DNA of 64,000 bases from Urechis unicinctus (GCA_034190875.2 CM067356.1:34243430-34307429); one strand, 5' to 3'. Numbered from the stretch's first letter, positions 9,915 through 21,731 are shown. Notes: a model not told the origin generated them from the letters alone. Made by a program: numbers and translations.

Positions 9915-12779
9915 TCACCTAGCATCATCCAATGGAACTGTCGAGGATTTCGGTCCAACTATGACGAACTCAAATTTCTTTTGTATGACCATCAACCTAT
10001 TGCTGTTAGCCTTCAGGAAACTTTCTTGAAGGAGACTGATCAAATGTCAATGAGAGGGTATACCATGTATAATAAAACAACTTTATCACAAAGAGACGCA
10101 AGAGCTGTGGGAGGGGCATCTGTGCTTGTTAAAGACGGTGTCCCCCATGAACCCATTCCTCTTGACACGCCTCTTCAGGCTATAGCCATTAGAATTACCC
10201 TCCACAAAACCATCACTTTGTGCTCTCTGTACCTACCACCAAGCTACAAGATTTTACAGAGAGACATTGATCATTTGATCAGTCAACTTCCGTCCCCACT
10301 TTTGCTGCTTGGCGATTTCAATGCCCACAGCGATTTATGGGGATGTGAGGACACCAACGACAGTGGTCAAAAAATAGAAAATTTCATCATACAAAATGAT
10401 CTTGCTATATTAAATAATAAATCTAAAACTTATCTCCATCCTGGAACCGGATCTTTCTCTGCCATAGACCTTAGCCTCTGCTCTCCATCTCTTTTGATGG
10501 AATTTGATTGGGAAGTTGGTCAGGACCAGTGTGGAAGTGACCACTTTCCAATATTTTTAAATATCAATAGGCCTATGCCCGCTGAGCGGGTATCCAAATG
10601 GAAACTCCATAAGGCCAACTGGCCGAATTTTACTTCTATGTGCAGAGACATTATCAACAAAGATACATTAGAAAATATTGATGAAGATCCGGTATCCTTT
10701 TTTACACAATCAATAATTAATATAGCCACACAAAATGTACCGAAATCCTCGACAGATTCTAAACGGATATATAAACCATGGTTTTCTGATGCATGCCGTG
10801 ACGCTGTCAAAGAGCGCAAACGGGCACTGTACAGGTTCAAAATGCGGCCCACCGAGGCCAACAAAAACCTGTACAAAGTAGCCCGAGCCAAAGCTCGACG
10901 CGTCATCAAATACAGCAAGCGTGAGTCTTGGCACAATTTTGTTTCCAAATTAAATAGCAAGACTTCCACGAAAAAGGCATGGGACATGGTTCGTAGGATT
11001 AGGGGAAAGGAAAATAACAACACTCTCTCACATCTGGTTAAACCAGATGGTTCCAAAGCCTCCAATTTGAAGGACATTGTCAATACTCTAGGCGATGCCT
11101 TCCAAAAGAATTCCTCTGCCAATAATTATAGTACCAAATTTAAAAAATTTAAACATCATCGGGAACGAAACATTCCTAATTTTAATTCAAATAACCATGA
11201 AAATTACAACTCTTTTTTTACACTAAAGGAGTTGGAGGATTCGATACATAAATCGAATGACACAGCTAGTGGACCCGATGATGTACACTATCAATTTTTA
11301 AAACACCTTCCAGAGGAAACACTTGAAGTACTTTTAGACATTTTTAATGGAATCTGGGAATCTGGAACATTCCCAGATGGTTGGAGAGAGGCTATAGTTA
11401 TCCCGATACCCAAGCCAGGGAAGGATAACACCATTCCTACGAACTATCGTCCCATTGCCTTAACGAGCTGCATCTGTAAAACGATGGAGAAAATGATAAA
11501 CAGCCGCCTGGTATGGTTTCTTGAAAGAAACCAACTAATTTCCAGGTACCAGAGCGGTTTCCGTCACACACGTAGCACGACGGATCACCTGGTCCGTCTT
11601 GAAAGTTTTATACGTGACGGTTTTGTGAGGGGGGAACATGTGGTGTCGGTCTTCTTCGATATGGAGAAGGCTTATGACACCACATGGAAACATGGAATCC
11701 TGTCGGATTTGAGCAATATGGGCCTTAAAGGCCGCATGCCTGTTTTTATCAAAAAATTTCTTGAGAACCGAATTTTTAAAGTCCGTGCTGGCACCACCCT
11801 TTCTGATACTTGTGATCAGGAGATGGGGGTCCCACAGGGAAGTATTTTATCCGTTACACTTTTTAATATAAAAATTAATAGTATAGTTAATGTCATCAAG
11901 CCAGGTGTGGATTGTTCACTCTACGTGGATGATTTTTTGATTTATTTTAAATCAAAAAATATGAGCACAATTGAGAGGCAGCTTCAACTTAGCCTCAATA
12001 ACATCCAAAACTGGGCGGATGAAAACGGATTTAAATTCTCTAAATCAAAAACTGTCTGTATGCATTTTTGCAACAAAAGAAATATCCATCCAGACCCAGT
12101 TCTCACCCTTGATGGCAATGTTATTCCTGTGGTGGAAGAAACCAAGTTTCTTGGAATAATTTTTGACAGGAAGCTCAATTTTAAAGCTCACATTTCTTAC
12201 CTCCGTAAGAAATGTTTTAAAGCAATCAATCTTTTAAAGATGTTGTCCAATACTGATTGGGGAGCGGACCGGAAAGTCCTTTTACGGCTTTACCGGTCAC
12301 TAGTGCGCTCCAAGTTGGACTATGGCTCTTTTATATATGGTGCTGCCCGTCGCTCATATCTAAGAAAATTGGATACTGTCCAAAACCAAGCTCTGAGGCT
12401 TTGCCTCGGGGCTTTCAGAACCTCTCCCATTCCCAGTCTACATGTGGAAGCCAACGAGGCACCACTTGGGGTTCGGAGGGAGCAGCTTGCCATTCAGTAT
12501 GCCTTACGCATAAGGTCCAACCCCAAGAATCCAGCATTTGATGCTGTTTTTAATCCTGGAAATATCCATTTTTATGAGAGTAGGCCGAATGCTATCCCTT
12601 CGTTCGGTCTGCGTATCAGAGAATCGCTGGATGGGTCATGCTCTAACTTGAATGCCGTGGCGGTTGAGACTGTGCCAGGGTCTCCCCCATGGCAATTGAA
12701 AACCCCAATAGTGGATAAATCGCTGACAACTTACACGAAGGGATCTAACGAGCCTGATTTTTTTACTTCACCAATTTAG
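9915..12779 (+). CDS. LINE ORF2, endonuclease and reverse transcriptase
   Basis: Encodes the enzyme that nicks the target and copies the LINE RNA. The open frame starts at 9828, but the Met at 9915 lies directly before the endonuclease and is the likelier start. APE-type endonuclease motifs in order: Gln-Trp-Asn-Cys-Arg-Gly, Leu-Gln-Glu-Thr, Leu-Gly-Asp-Phe-Asn-Ala-His, and Gly-Ser-Asp-His-Phe-Pro near 10540. Reverse transcriptase motifs: Asn-Tyr-Arg-Pro-Ile-Ala-Leu (11440), Phe-Asp-Met-Glu-Lys-Ala-Tyr-Asp (11660), Gly-Val-Pro-Gln-Gly-Ser (11830), and the catalytic Tyr-Val-Asp-Asp near 11925, then Phe-Leu-Gly-Ile. The frame ends early at 12777-12779. The RNase H domain continues in another frame after a run of seven T at 12759-12765, so a one-base insertion there (or an assembly error) has truncated the protein. 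Confidence 0.93.
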   Translation, partial: SPSIIQWNCRGFRSNYDELKFLLYDHQPIAVSLQETFLKETDQMSMRGYTMYNKTTLSQRDARAVGGASVLVKDGVPHEPIPLDTPLQAIAIRITLHKTITLCSLYLPPSYKILQRDIDHLISQLPSPLLLLGDFNAHSDLWGCEDTNDSGQKIENFIIQNDLAILNNKSKTYLHPGTGSFSAIDLSLCSPSLLMEFDWEVGQDQCGSDHFPIFLNINRPMPAERVSKWKLHKANWPNFTSMCRDIINKDTLENIDEDPVSFFTQSIINIATQNVPKSSTDSKRIYKPWFSDACRDAVKERKRALYRFKMRPTEANKNLYKVARAKARRVIKYSKRESWHNFVSKLNSKTSTKKAWDMVRRIRGKENNNTLSHLVKPDGSKASNLKDIVNTLGDAFQKNSSANNYSTKFKKFKHHRERNIPNFNSNNHENYNSFFTLKELEDSIHKSNDTASGPDDVHYQFLKHLPEETLEVLLDIFNGIWESGTFPDGWREAIVIPIPKPGKDNTIPTNYRPIALTSCICKTMEKMINSRLVWFLERNQLISRYQSGFRHTRSTTDHLVRLESFIRDGFVRGEHVVSVFFDMEKAYDTTWKHGILSDLSNMGLKGRMPVFIKKFLENRIFKVRAGTTLSDTCDQEMGVPQGSILSVTLFNIKINSIVNVIKPGVDCSLYVDDFLIYFKSKNMSTIERQLQLSLNNIQNWADENGFKFSKSKTVCMHFCNKRNIHPDPVLTLDGNVIPVVEETKFLGIIFDRKLNFKAHISYLRKKCFKAINLLKMLSNTDWGADRKVLLRLYRSLVRSKLDYGSFIYGAARRSYLRKLDTVQNQALRLCLGAFRTSPIPSLHVEANEAPLGVRREQLAIQYALRIRSNPKNPAFDAVFNPGNIHFYESRPNAIPSFGLRIRESLDGSCSNLNAVAVETVPGSPPWQLKTPIVDKSLTTYTKGSNEPDFFTSPI

Positions 12780-12780
12780 A

Positions 12781-13607
12781 GAGATAAAGGATAAATATTC
12801 GGACCGTTCTGCCCTTTACACAGACGGTTCGAAAGAAGACAATAAAATTGGAGCTGCAGCCATTATGGGGAAATGTGTTTTTAACATGAGCCTACCACCT
12901 CCACTGTCAATTTTCCACGCTGAGCTTAAAGCTCTTTCCATTGCACTTGGACTTATTGCCCAATCCAGTAAAAAGCGTTTTGTTGTATTTTCCGACTCAC
13001 TGTCTGCCCTGGAGGCAATCACAGGGAGTAATTTACGTAATGGTTTTATTTTAAATGTTGTGCTTTTATATTCTCAATTGACAGATCGTGGCAAGGATAT
13101 TTTGTTTGTATGGGTACCAAGCCATGTTGGTATCCCTGGTAATGAAAGGGCAGACAGAGCTGCCAAGGAAGCCCTCAACATGAATGTGACTGAGGTTAAA
13201 GTCCCCTTTACAGACTTTAAACCTCAAGTCGTCCAATTTTTTAAACAGAAATGGCAGGACCAGTGGGATGAATCCATCCCAAACAAACTTCACGAAATTC
13301 AGCCCTTACTTGGGGAGTGGCCACAGAGCTGCAGAGAGAGCAGAAGAGAGGAGGTTATTCTTGCTCGCGCTCGTATAGGACACACCTATACAACTCATGC
13401 CTTTCTATTAAGGGATGAGCCCATCCCTGAATGCATTCCTTGTCAATGTACCTACACCGTCAGCACATTCTCATCGAATGTGCTGATTTGATTTTGATCC
13501 GAAATCGCTTCTTCCGGGTTCAAACCCTTTCAGAATTGTTTGAAAGGGTGAATCCATCCAAGATACTTGGATTCATAAGAGAAATTGGACTTTTTTATAG
13601 ATTTTAG
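12781..13607 (+). pseudogene. LINE ORF2 C-terminal part: RNase H and tail, frameshifted
   Basis: RNase H would remove the LINE RNA from the cDNA hybrid. In frame 1, residues just after the RT frame read Leu-Tyr-Thr-Asp-Gly-Ser-Lys (first Asp). They are followed by His-Ala-Glu-Leu-Lys-Ala-Leu (Glu), Phe-Ser-Asp-Ser-Leu (Asp), and Ser-His-Val-Gly-Ile-Pro-Gly-Asn-Glu with Arg-Ala-Asp, the conserved RNase H C-terminal motif. The frame is shifted relative to the RT and again near 13460: the copy at 24250 reads gtcaagcacattc where this one reads gtcagcacattc. After correcting that single missing base the frame runs to a stop at 13605-13607, ending Gly-Leu-Phe-Tyr-Arg-Phe. All catalytic residues are present, so loss of function is by frameshift only. 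Confidence 0.85.
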
Positions 13608-13801
13608 ACCATACAATTCTCAAATTATTATATATTATTCAATTAATATAATTCAATTAATACTAATGGGTTTAATTTTTAGTTAGTTTTTAACCCTTGA
13701 CTCCTTCTTATCCTTTCGTACTCGTATTTACCCCTCCTTAAGTAGGCACCATATAACACACTAGTGTTGGTGTGCCGTTAAACCCTATACTTACCTTACC
13801 T
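13608..13801 (+). promoter_or_regulatory. LINE 3' UTR, conserved hairpin and cttac-repeat tail
   Basis: AT-rich 3' UTR ending in a conserved block, ggcaccatataacacactag then tgttggtgtgcc, that can fold into a GGCAC/GTGCC-type stem around an inner AACAC/GTGTT stem. It ends in tandem cttac units. The same block ends every deleted LINE and SINE-like copy here. By analogy with other LINEs it is the likely reverse-transcriptase recognition site. Confidence 0.7.
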
Positions 13802-13814
13802 TACAGTCCCTGTA

Positions 13815-14243
13815 TCTGGCTTAGCAACAATCACCATGGCTCTCTTTCAGTTGACGGTATTCATCACACCTTTTTTGGATAAGCTCCATCATATTTCGCT
13901 CCATCACCATGAAAGGTATCTGAAAAGTACCATAAATAATAATAGTTGATGAATTAGGTATAGTTTGGCTCAATTTGTTGATTGTAAACTGTGTACTGGG
14001 TTCTAAATACTAAATATTTTATTAGCAAAGCTACAGCAATTTCACAAATTGTTTTTGTTGTAAAGAATTGTTTGGGCTCTCACTCATGTCTTTAAGGATA
14101 AAGAGTTAACTGCCGATGTCAACAAAGCCAAATGGTAAGTTTGTTCTTCATTCATGATCTACACAGCACATCAATGATATCAAATCAAAGAGATTTTTTC
14201 TTATTGTGAATACAATCCTTAAACAAGTCACACCAACATCTTT
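13815..14243. other. Spacer continuation, copy 1
   Basis: Resumes the pre-insertion spacer after the LINE and matches 22896-23324 almost base for base. I see no gene, only AT-rich unique sequence. Confidence 0.8.
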
Positions 14244-15170
14244 AACCCCCCTGTGGGTCCGGGGGTAGAATAGGCCCACTGTATCTTCCTGCATGTCGTA
14301 AGAGGCGACTAATAGGGGGTAACCTGTTGGCCGTGGGTTTCGACTCGTGTCGGTGGAAGATGGGATCCTGGTGGTTGAGTGGAGCGGTCCTTGCGAGGGC
14401 TATATCTGCAACACACCACTTTGGCCCGGAATTCGCCTAGACGAGAGGGTGGGTAGGCCTGGCCCATTCCTATCGGCTGGTGGCGTCGTGCCCTGGGACT
14501 ACCCATCACATGCATTTGGCATCTTCCTTCATGACATTCATTTACTTCATGGATCATTTCTCATTTCATTGGCTTCACTAGTCCCAGAAGGCGGCTGCTT
14601 AATCAGGTCAATCGGATTCCATTAGTGGTGTTATGGTGCGCCTCTACGAGCTCAGCACCTTGCCAGTGTCTGGGCTCTATGGGTTACCTATTGTATCACT
14701 TTTTATGGGGGACGAGTATATCACCTGTGTAGCCCTGGCATCTTTAAGATGTCCCTTTATTGGACTCCGGGGCGGGTGGGGAGCACAGGTGATGAATTGT
14801 TGTATTATTATGTCTTCCTCTCATACTGGCCAAAAACGAAGGCATTTAGATGAAAATGAAACTGAATCTGAGAACTGGCCAAGATTTCTTGTGCTTGAAA
14901 GGACCGACGGGAGTTTAGAGAAAGTTTCATTCATTGTTCTATTTAAAGGAATTTGTGGTGTTGCAGGTACTCCCAAAAATCTAAAACTTTTGAGATCTGG
15001 GTTTTATCTTGTCGAAACTTTCAAACCAATTCATTCCAAACTTCTTCTTCAGACCACCAAATTAGTGGCCACACAGCTGCAGAGAGAGCCGAAGAGAAGA
15101 CGTCGTTCTTGCTCACGTTCGTATAGGACACACCTATTGTTGGTGTGCCGTTAAACCACTTACCTTACCT
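14244..15170 (+). mobile_element. Internally deleted LINE, copy 1
   Basis: Starts with the same terminal hairpin as the full-length LINE, keeps the 5' UTR and about 80 codons of ORF1, then jumps near 15060 directly into the C-terminal ORF2 region just after RNase H. It ends with the shared 3' tail. A further deletion near 15138 removes most of the 3' UTR relative to copy 2 at 23325-24620. It abuts satellite array 2. Confidence 0.85.
14810..15154 (+). pseudogene. Truncated ORF1 fused to out-of-frame ORF2 remnant
   Basis: The ATG at 14810 opens a frame aligned to ORF1 (Asn-Trp-Pro-Arg-Phe-Leu-Val-Leu near residue 23, then Gly-Ile-Cys-Gly-Val-Ala-Gly-Thr). It is diverged from the 8667 ORF1, so it comes from a different LINE subfamily member. 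After about residue 80 it reads through the deletion junction into an out-of-frame piece of the ORF2 C-terminus. The zinc knuckles, endonuclease and RT are absent, so it could only have moved with help from an intact element. Confidence 0.7.
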
Positions 15171-18100
15171 TCACTTCTTGGAGGTAACCAACATCCAAAA
15201 CTCGTGCGTATAAGTCAAAGGGAGGGAAATCCGTTTCCTCCAATTTGACTAAGCCCACTGTTAATATTTGTTCTAGCACAACAGCCAGCCTCTTCAGGCG
15301 TCAATATATTGTGAACGCAGCTGCACGTATATTTCAGCCACTTTGTCACAGGGTATTTTAAACCAGTCAAATTTGCTCTCTGCGACACAAATAAATAGAT
15401 AAATAATCATGTTCATATCACGATATATGTATAAATATATGTGGAAGGATCATCCGACATCTGTTTTAGAACTTTTTCCGGAACTGAGTTTGTGCTTTCA
15501 GAGCCTTGATTTGTTCCTTTTTTGGCCAGCTGTCTGCAGGTGGTCAAGGTAATCAGGCATTGGTTGCTTACTCTGCCATAAGCCCCAGTGCATTATGCCT
15601 GCTGTTTACTGCTCCTGACAGTTTGGGCTTCCTCTGCTGCTTGCATTTACAACAGCAGCTCAGAGTGCTTCTTGTATTTCCTGTTGTCTACTTTTGAAAG
15701 CTTTACATACACTCTTGACTGACTTCCTGGCATCACTGGATATCTGTGATTTTTTTCCTGGGACTTCGATTGGTTACGTTATAACTGAACCGAATATACA
15801 CTTTGGCAGCTAATGTCGTCGGGTTCGGATTCTCTCTCATAAATCTGTCAAGGTGACCTAATACTATTTCACTGAATTCATTGTGTTTTGGTAGATCAGC
15901 TACTTTTCTTCGTATATCAGGTGAAAGATAACTCCATATTCCACCGTCAAGGTGATCAACAAAAATCTGTTTCAAAAGACGTGCCATTGCGGGTAGCATA
16001 ACTTGCTGTACAACTTCCATTTCATCTTGCTACCAGTGTGGTTAATACATTTTTTTTTTATTGATTTCCTTTCATTATCTCGTATGAGGTCATCCCCCGA
16101 AATGTAGTAACTCCCACGCCGTTCCACGTGTCAAGTTTGGTCTCTCCCCACCGTAAACAGCGTCCTAATAAATCGAATGCTATCATTCGTGGGACCAATG
16201 CTGGGTTCTTTATATAATTAATCACTTCTGTGGAGGTAACCAGTTCTTTGGTAACAACATCCAAAACTCGTGCGTATAAGTCAAAGGGAGGGAAATCCGT
16301 TTCCTCCAATTTGACTAAGCCCACTGTAATAATATTTGTTCTAGCACAACAGCCTCTTCAGGCGTCAATATATTGTGAACGCAGCTGCACGTATATTTCA
16401 GCCACTTTGTCACAGGGTATTTTAAACCAGTCAAATTTGCTCTCTGCGACACAAATAAATAGATAAATAATCATGTTCATATCACGATATATGTATAAAT
16501 ATATGTGGAAGGATCATCCGACATCTGTTTTAGAACTTTTTCCGGAACTGAGTTTGTGCTTTCAGAGCCTTGATTTGTTCCTTTTTTGGCCAGCTGTCTG
16601 CAGGTGGTCAAGGTAATCAGGCATTGGTTGCTTACTCTGCCATAAGCCCCAGTGCATTATGCCTGCTGTTTACTGCTCCTGACAGTTTGGGCTTCCTCTG
16701 CTGCTTGCATTTACAACAGCAGCTCAGAGTGCTTCTTGTATTTCCTGTTGTCTACTTTTGAAAGCTTTACATACACTCTTGACTGACTTCCTGGCATCAC
16801 TGGATATCTGTGATTTTTTTCCTGGCTTCGATTGGTTACGTTATAACTGAACCGAATATACACTTTGGCAGCTAATGTCGTCGGGTTCGGATTCTCTCTC
16901 ATAAATCTGTCAAGGTGACCTAATACTATTTCACTGAATTCATTGTGTGTTGGTAGATCAGCTACTTTTCTTCGTATATCAGGTGAAAGATAACTCCATA
17001 TTCCACCGTCAAGGTGATCAACAAAAATCTGTTTCAAAAGACGTGCCATTGCGGGTAGCATAACTTGCTGTACAACTTCCATTTCATCTTGCTACCAGTG
17101 TGGTTAATACATATTTTTTTTTATTGATTTCCTTTCATTATTTCGTATGAGGTCATCCCCCGAAATGTAGTAACTCCCACGCCGTTCCACGTGTCAAGTT
17201 TGGTCTCTCCCCACCGTAAACAGCGTCCTAATAAATCGAATGCTATCATTCGTGGGACCAATGCTGGGTTCTTTATATAATTAATCACTTCTGTGGAGGT
17301 AACCAGTTCTTTGGTAACAACATCCAAAACTCGTGCGTATAAGTCAAAGGGAGGGAAATCCGTTTCCTCCAATTTGACTAAGCCCACTGTTAATATTTGT
17401 TCTAGCACAACAGCCTCTTCAGGCGTCAATATATTGTGAACGCAGCTGCACGTATATTTCAGCCACTTTGTCACAGGGTATTTTAAACCAGTCAAATTTG
17501 CTCTCTGCGACACAAATAAATAGATAAATAATCATGTTCATATCACGATATATGTATAAATATATGTGGAAGGATCATCCGACATCTGTTTTAGAACTTT
17601 TTCCGGAACTGAGTTTGTGCTTTCAGAGCCTTGATTTGTTCCTTTTTTGGCCAGCTGTCTGCAGGTGGTCAAGGTAATCAGGCATTGGTTGCTTACTCTG
17701 CCATAAGCCCCAGTGCATTATGCCTGCTGTTTACTGCTCCTGACAGTTTGGGCTTCCTCTGCTGCTTGCATTTACAACAGCAGCTCAGAGTGCTTCTTGT
17801 ATTTCCTGTTGTCTACTTTTGAAAGCTTTACATACACTCTTGACTGACTTCCTGGCATCACTGGATATCTGTGATTTTTTTCCTGGGACTTCGATTGGTT
17901 ACGTTATAACTGAACCGAATATACACTTTGGCAGCTAATGTCGTCGGGTTCGGATTCTCTCTCATAAATCTGTCAAGGTGACCTAATACTATTTCACTGA
18001 ATTCATTGTGTTTGGTAGATCAGCTACTTTTTTCTTCGTATAGGTGAAAGATAACTCCATTCCACCGTCAAGGTGATCACAAAAATCTGTTTCAAAAGAC

Positions 18101-21100
18101 GTGCCATTGCGGGTAGCATAACTTGCTGTACAACTTCCATTTCATCTTGCTACCAGTGTGGTTAATACATTTTTTTTTTTATTGATTTCCTTTCATTATC
18201 TCGTATGAGGTCATCCCCCGAAATGTAGTAACTCCCACGCCGTTCCACGTGTCAAGTTTGGTCTCTCCCCACCGTAAACAGCGTCCTAATAAATCGAATG
18301 CTATCATTCGTGGGACCAATGCTGGGTTCTTTATATAATTAATCACTTCTGTGGAGGTAACCAGTTCTTTGGTAACAACATCCAAAACTCGTGCGTATAA
18401 GTCAAAGGGAGGGAAATCCGTTTCCTCCAATTTGACTAAGCCCACTGTTAATATTTGTTCTAGCACAACAGCCTCTTCAGGCGTCAATATATTGTGAACG
18501 CAGCTGCACGTATATTTCAGCCACTTTGTCACAGGGTATTTTAAACCAGTCAGTCGAATTTGCTCTCTGCGACACAAATAAATAGATAAATAATCATGTT
18601 CATATCACGATATATGTATAAATATATGTGGAAGGATCATCCGACATCTGTTTTAGAACTTTTTCCGGAACTGAGTTAGTGCTTTCAGAGCCTTGATTTG
18701 TTCCTTTTTTTGGCCAGCTGTCTGCAGGTGGTCAAGGTAATCAGGCATTGGTTGCTTACTCTGCCATAAGCCCCAGTGCATTATGCCTGCTGTTTACTGC
18801 TCCTGACAGTTTGGGCTTCCTCTGCTGCTTGCATGCATTTACAACAGCAGCTCAGAGTGCTTCTTGTATTTCCTGTTGTCTACTTTTGAAAGCTTTACAT
18901 ACACTCTTGACTGACTTCCTGGCATCACTGGATATCTGTGATTTTCTTCCTGGGACTTCGATTGGTTACGTTATAACTGAACCGAATATACACTTTGGCA
19001 GCTAATGTCGTCGGGTTCGGATTCTCTCTCATAAATCTGTCAAGGTGACCTAATACTATTTCACTGAATTCATTGTGTGTTGGTAGATCAGCTACTTTTC
19101 TTCGTATATCAGGTGAAAGATAACTCCATATTCCACCGTCAAGGTGATCAACAAAAATCTGTTTCAAAAGACGTGCCATTGCGGGTAGCATAACTTGCTG
19201 TACAACTTCCATTTCATCTTGCTACCAGTGTGGTTAATACATTTTTTTTTTATTGATTTCCTTTCATTATTTCGTATGAGGTCATCCCCCGAAATGTAGT
19301 AACTCCCACGCCGTTCCACGTGTCAAGTTTGGTCTCTCCCCCACCGTAAACAGCGTCCTAATAAATCGAATGCTATCATTCGTGGGACCAATGCTGGGTT
19401 CTTTATATAATTAATCACTTCTGTGGAGGTAACCAGTTCTTTGGTAACAACATCCAAAACTCGTGCGTATAAGTCAAAGGGAGGGAAATCCGTTTCCTCC
19501 AATTTGACTAAGCCCACTGTTAATATTTGTTCTAGCACAACAGCCTCTTCAGGCGTCAATATATTGTGAACGCAGCTGCACGTATATTTCAGCCACTTTG
19601 TCACAGGGTATTTTAAACCAGTCAAATTTGCTCTCTGCGACACAAATAAATAGATAAATAATCATGTTCATATCACGATATATGTATAAATATATGTGGA
19701 AGGATCATCCGACATCTGTTTTAGAACTTTTTCCGGAACTGAGTTTGTGCTTTCAGAGCCTTGATTTGATTTTCCTTTTTTGGCCAGCTGTCTGCAGGTG
19801 GTCAAGGTAATCAGGCATTGGTTGCTTACTCTGCCATAAGCCCCAGTGCATTATGCCTGCTGTTTACTGCTCCTGACAGTTTGGGCTTCCTCTGCTGCTT
19901 GCATTTACAACAGCAGCTCAGAGTGCTTCTTGTATTTCCTGTTGTCTACTTTTGAAAGCTTTACATACACTCTTGACTGACTTCCTGGCATCACTGGATA
20001 TCTGTGATTTTCTTCCTGGGACTTCGATTGGTTACGTTATAACTGAACCGAATATACACTTTGGCAGCTAATGTCGTCGGGTTCGGATTCTCTCTCATAA
20101 ATCTGTCAAGGTGACCTAATACTATTTCACTGAATTCATTGTGTGTTGGTAGATCAGCTACTTTTCTTCGTATATCAGGTGAAAGATAACTCCATATTCC
20201 ACCGTCAAGGTGATCAACAAAAATCTGTTTCAAAAGACGTGCCATTGCGGGTAGCATAACTTGCTGTACAACTTCCATTTCATCTTGCTACCAGTGTGGT
20301 TAATACATTTTTTTTTTATTGATTTCCTTTCATTATTTCGTATGAGGTCATCCCCCGAAATGTAGTAACTCCCACGCCGTTCCACGTGTCAAGTTTGGTC
20401 TCTCCCCACCGTAAACAGCGTCCTAATAAATCGAATGCTATCATTCGTGGGACCAATGCTGGGTTCTTTATATAATTAATCACTTCTGTGGAGGTAACCA
20501 GTTCTTTGGTAACAACATCCAAAACTCGTGCGTATAAGTCAAAGGGAGGGGAAATCCGTTTCCTCCAATTTGACTAAGCCCACTGTTAATATTTGTTCTA
20601 GCACAACAGCCTCTTCAGGCGTCAATATATTGTGAACGCAGCTGCACGTATATTTCAGCCACTTTGTCACAGGGTATTTTAAACCCAGTCAAATTTGCTC
20701 TCTGCGACACAAATAAATAGATAAATAATCATGTTCATATCACGATATATGTATAAATATATGTGGAAGGATCATCCGACATCTGTTTTAGAACTTTTTC
20801 CGGAACTGAGTTTGTGCTTTCAGAGCCTTGATTTGTTCCTTTTTTGGCCAGCTGTCTGCAGGTGCATTCAGTCGCACGTCAAGGTAATCAGGCATTGGTT
20901 GCTTACTCTGCCATAAGCCCCAGTGCATTATGCCTGCTGTTTACTGCTCCTGACAGTTTGGGCTTCCTCTGCTGCTTGCATTTACAACAGCAGCTCAGAG
21001 TGCTTCTTGTATTTCCTGTTGTCTACTTTTGAAAGCTTTACATACACTCTTGACTGACTTCCTGGCATCACTGGATATCTGTGATTTTTTTCCTGGGACT

Positions 21101-21355
21101 TCGATTGGTTACGTTATAACTGAACCGAATATACACTTTGGCAGCTAATGTCGTCGGGTTCGGATTCTCTCTCATAAATCTGTCAAGGTGACCTAATACT
21201 ATTTCACTGAATTCATTGTGTGTTGGTAGATCAGCTACTTTTCTTCGTATATCAGGTGAAAGATAACTCCATATTCCACCGTCAAGGTGATCAACAAAAA
21301 TCTGTTTCAAAAGACGTGCCATTGCGGGTAGCATAACTTGCTGTACAACTTCCAT
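15171..21355 (-). repeat. Satellite array 2, about 1,060-bp monomers
   Basis: Same monomer family and orientation as array 1. Six units: the first begins inside frame A at the LINE tail junction, and the others have frame B starts at 16020, 17082, about 18141, 19212, 20278 and 21350. Several units carry private lesions: a 2-base loss near 16825 that fuses frame B to a new tail, and several small deletions at 18010-18080. There is also a tcagtc duplication near 18550, an extra C near 19339, an extra G near 20550, and an 11-base change near 20865. Confidence 0.95.
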
Positions 21356-21448
21356 TTCATCTTGCTCCCGTGGTGCAAGTTGTTTGTGGAAAATAACATT
21401 GTCTTCTGTCTGCACATCAGCAAATGGGAGCCTTGTTGTCCCAGCCAT
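21068..21448 (-). pseudogene. Terminal unit of array 2 with 5'-extended frame B
   Basis: Counterpart of 6469-6849: 126 codons with the same unique 31-residue N-terminal extension and the same LINE tail just upstream. It keeps Gln where the array 1 copy has Leu. Presence of this terminal unit in both arrays shows that the array end was duplicated with the spacer. Confidence 0.6.
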
Positions 21449-21454
21449 GAAATC

Positions 21455-21499
21455 TTTGGTGTTGGTGTCGTTAAACTCTATGCTTACCTAACCTTACCA
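21455..21499 (+). mobile_element. LINE-family 3' tail fragment
   Basis: Same tail as at 6856-6899, at the right edge of array 2. Confidence 0.75.
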
Positions 21500-21561
21500 C
21501 TTGGTACCTTTTAACCTGATTTTTTTGTAGCAATACTTTTAAATAACTGTCTTTGCCGACA

Positions 21562-21731
21562 ATATAGTTCAAATTAATATAATTCAATTAATACACTTAA
21601 ATTAATTCGATTTTTAGTTGGTTGTAAACCTTGACTTCTTATCCTTTCGTACTCGTACATGCCCCTCCTTAAGTAGGCACCATATAACACACTAGTGTTG
21701 GTGTGCCGTTAAACCCTATACTTACCTTACC
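21562..21731 (+). mobile_element. 5'-truncated LINE insertion, 170 bp
   Basis: Consists only of the LINE 3' UTR and cttac tail. It is flanked by a 9-bp target duplication, ttgccgaca, at 21553-21561 and 21732-21740. The homologous spacer in copy 1 has a single ttgccgaca at 6954-6962 and no insertion, so it arrived after the module duplication. Confidence 0.9.

Larger units (their letters stand above)
8126..13801 (+). mobile_element. Full-length LINE retrotransposon, RNase H-bearing (I/Nimb/Jockey-like group)
   Basis: A 5,676-bp non-LTR element flanked by a perfect 13-bp target duplication (tacagtccctgta at 8113-8125 and 13802-13814). The order is 5' UTR, ORF1 with three zinc knuckles, ORF2 with endonuclease and reverse transcriptase, RNase H, short 3' UTR, and a tail of cttac repeats. 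The uninterrupted target site is visible at 22883-22895 in the duplicated spacer, which fixes both ends. Presence of RNase H and of gag-like CCHC knuckles places it in the broad I/Jockey assemblage; the exact clade is not decided. Two one-base indels break ORF2 near 12760 and 13460; otherwise it looks young. Confidence 0.95.

Noticed and set aside
10520-11122. 200-codon minus-strand ORF
   Set aside because: It is entirely antisense to the LINE endonuclease/RT coding region and has no domain of its own.
1-21355. CRISPR-like array
   Set aside because: The repeats are about 1,060 bp with no short spacer structure; this is eukaryotic satellite DNA.
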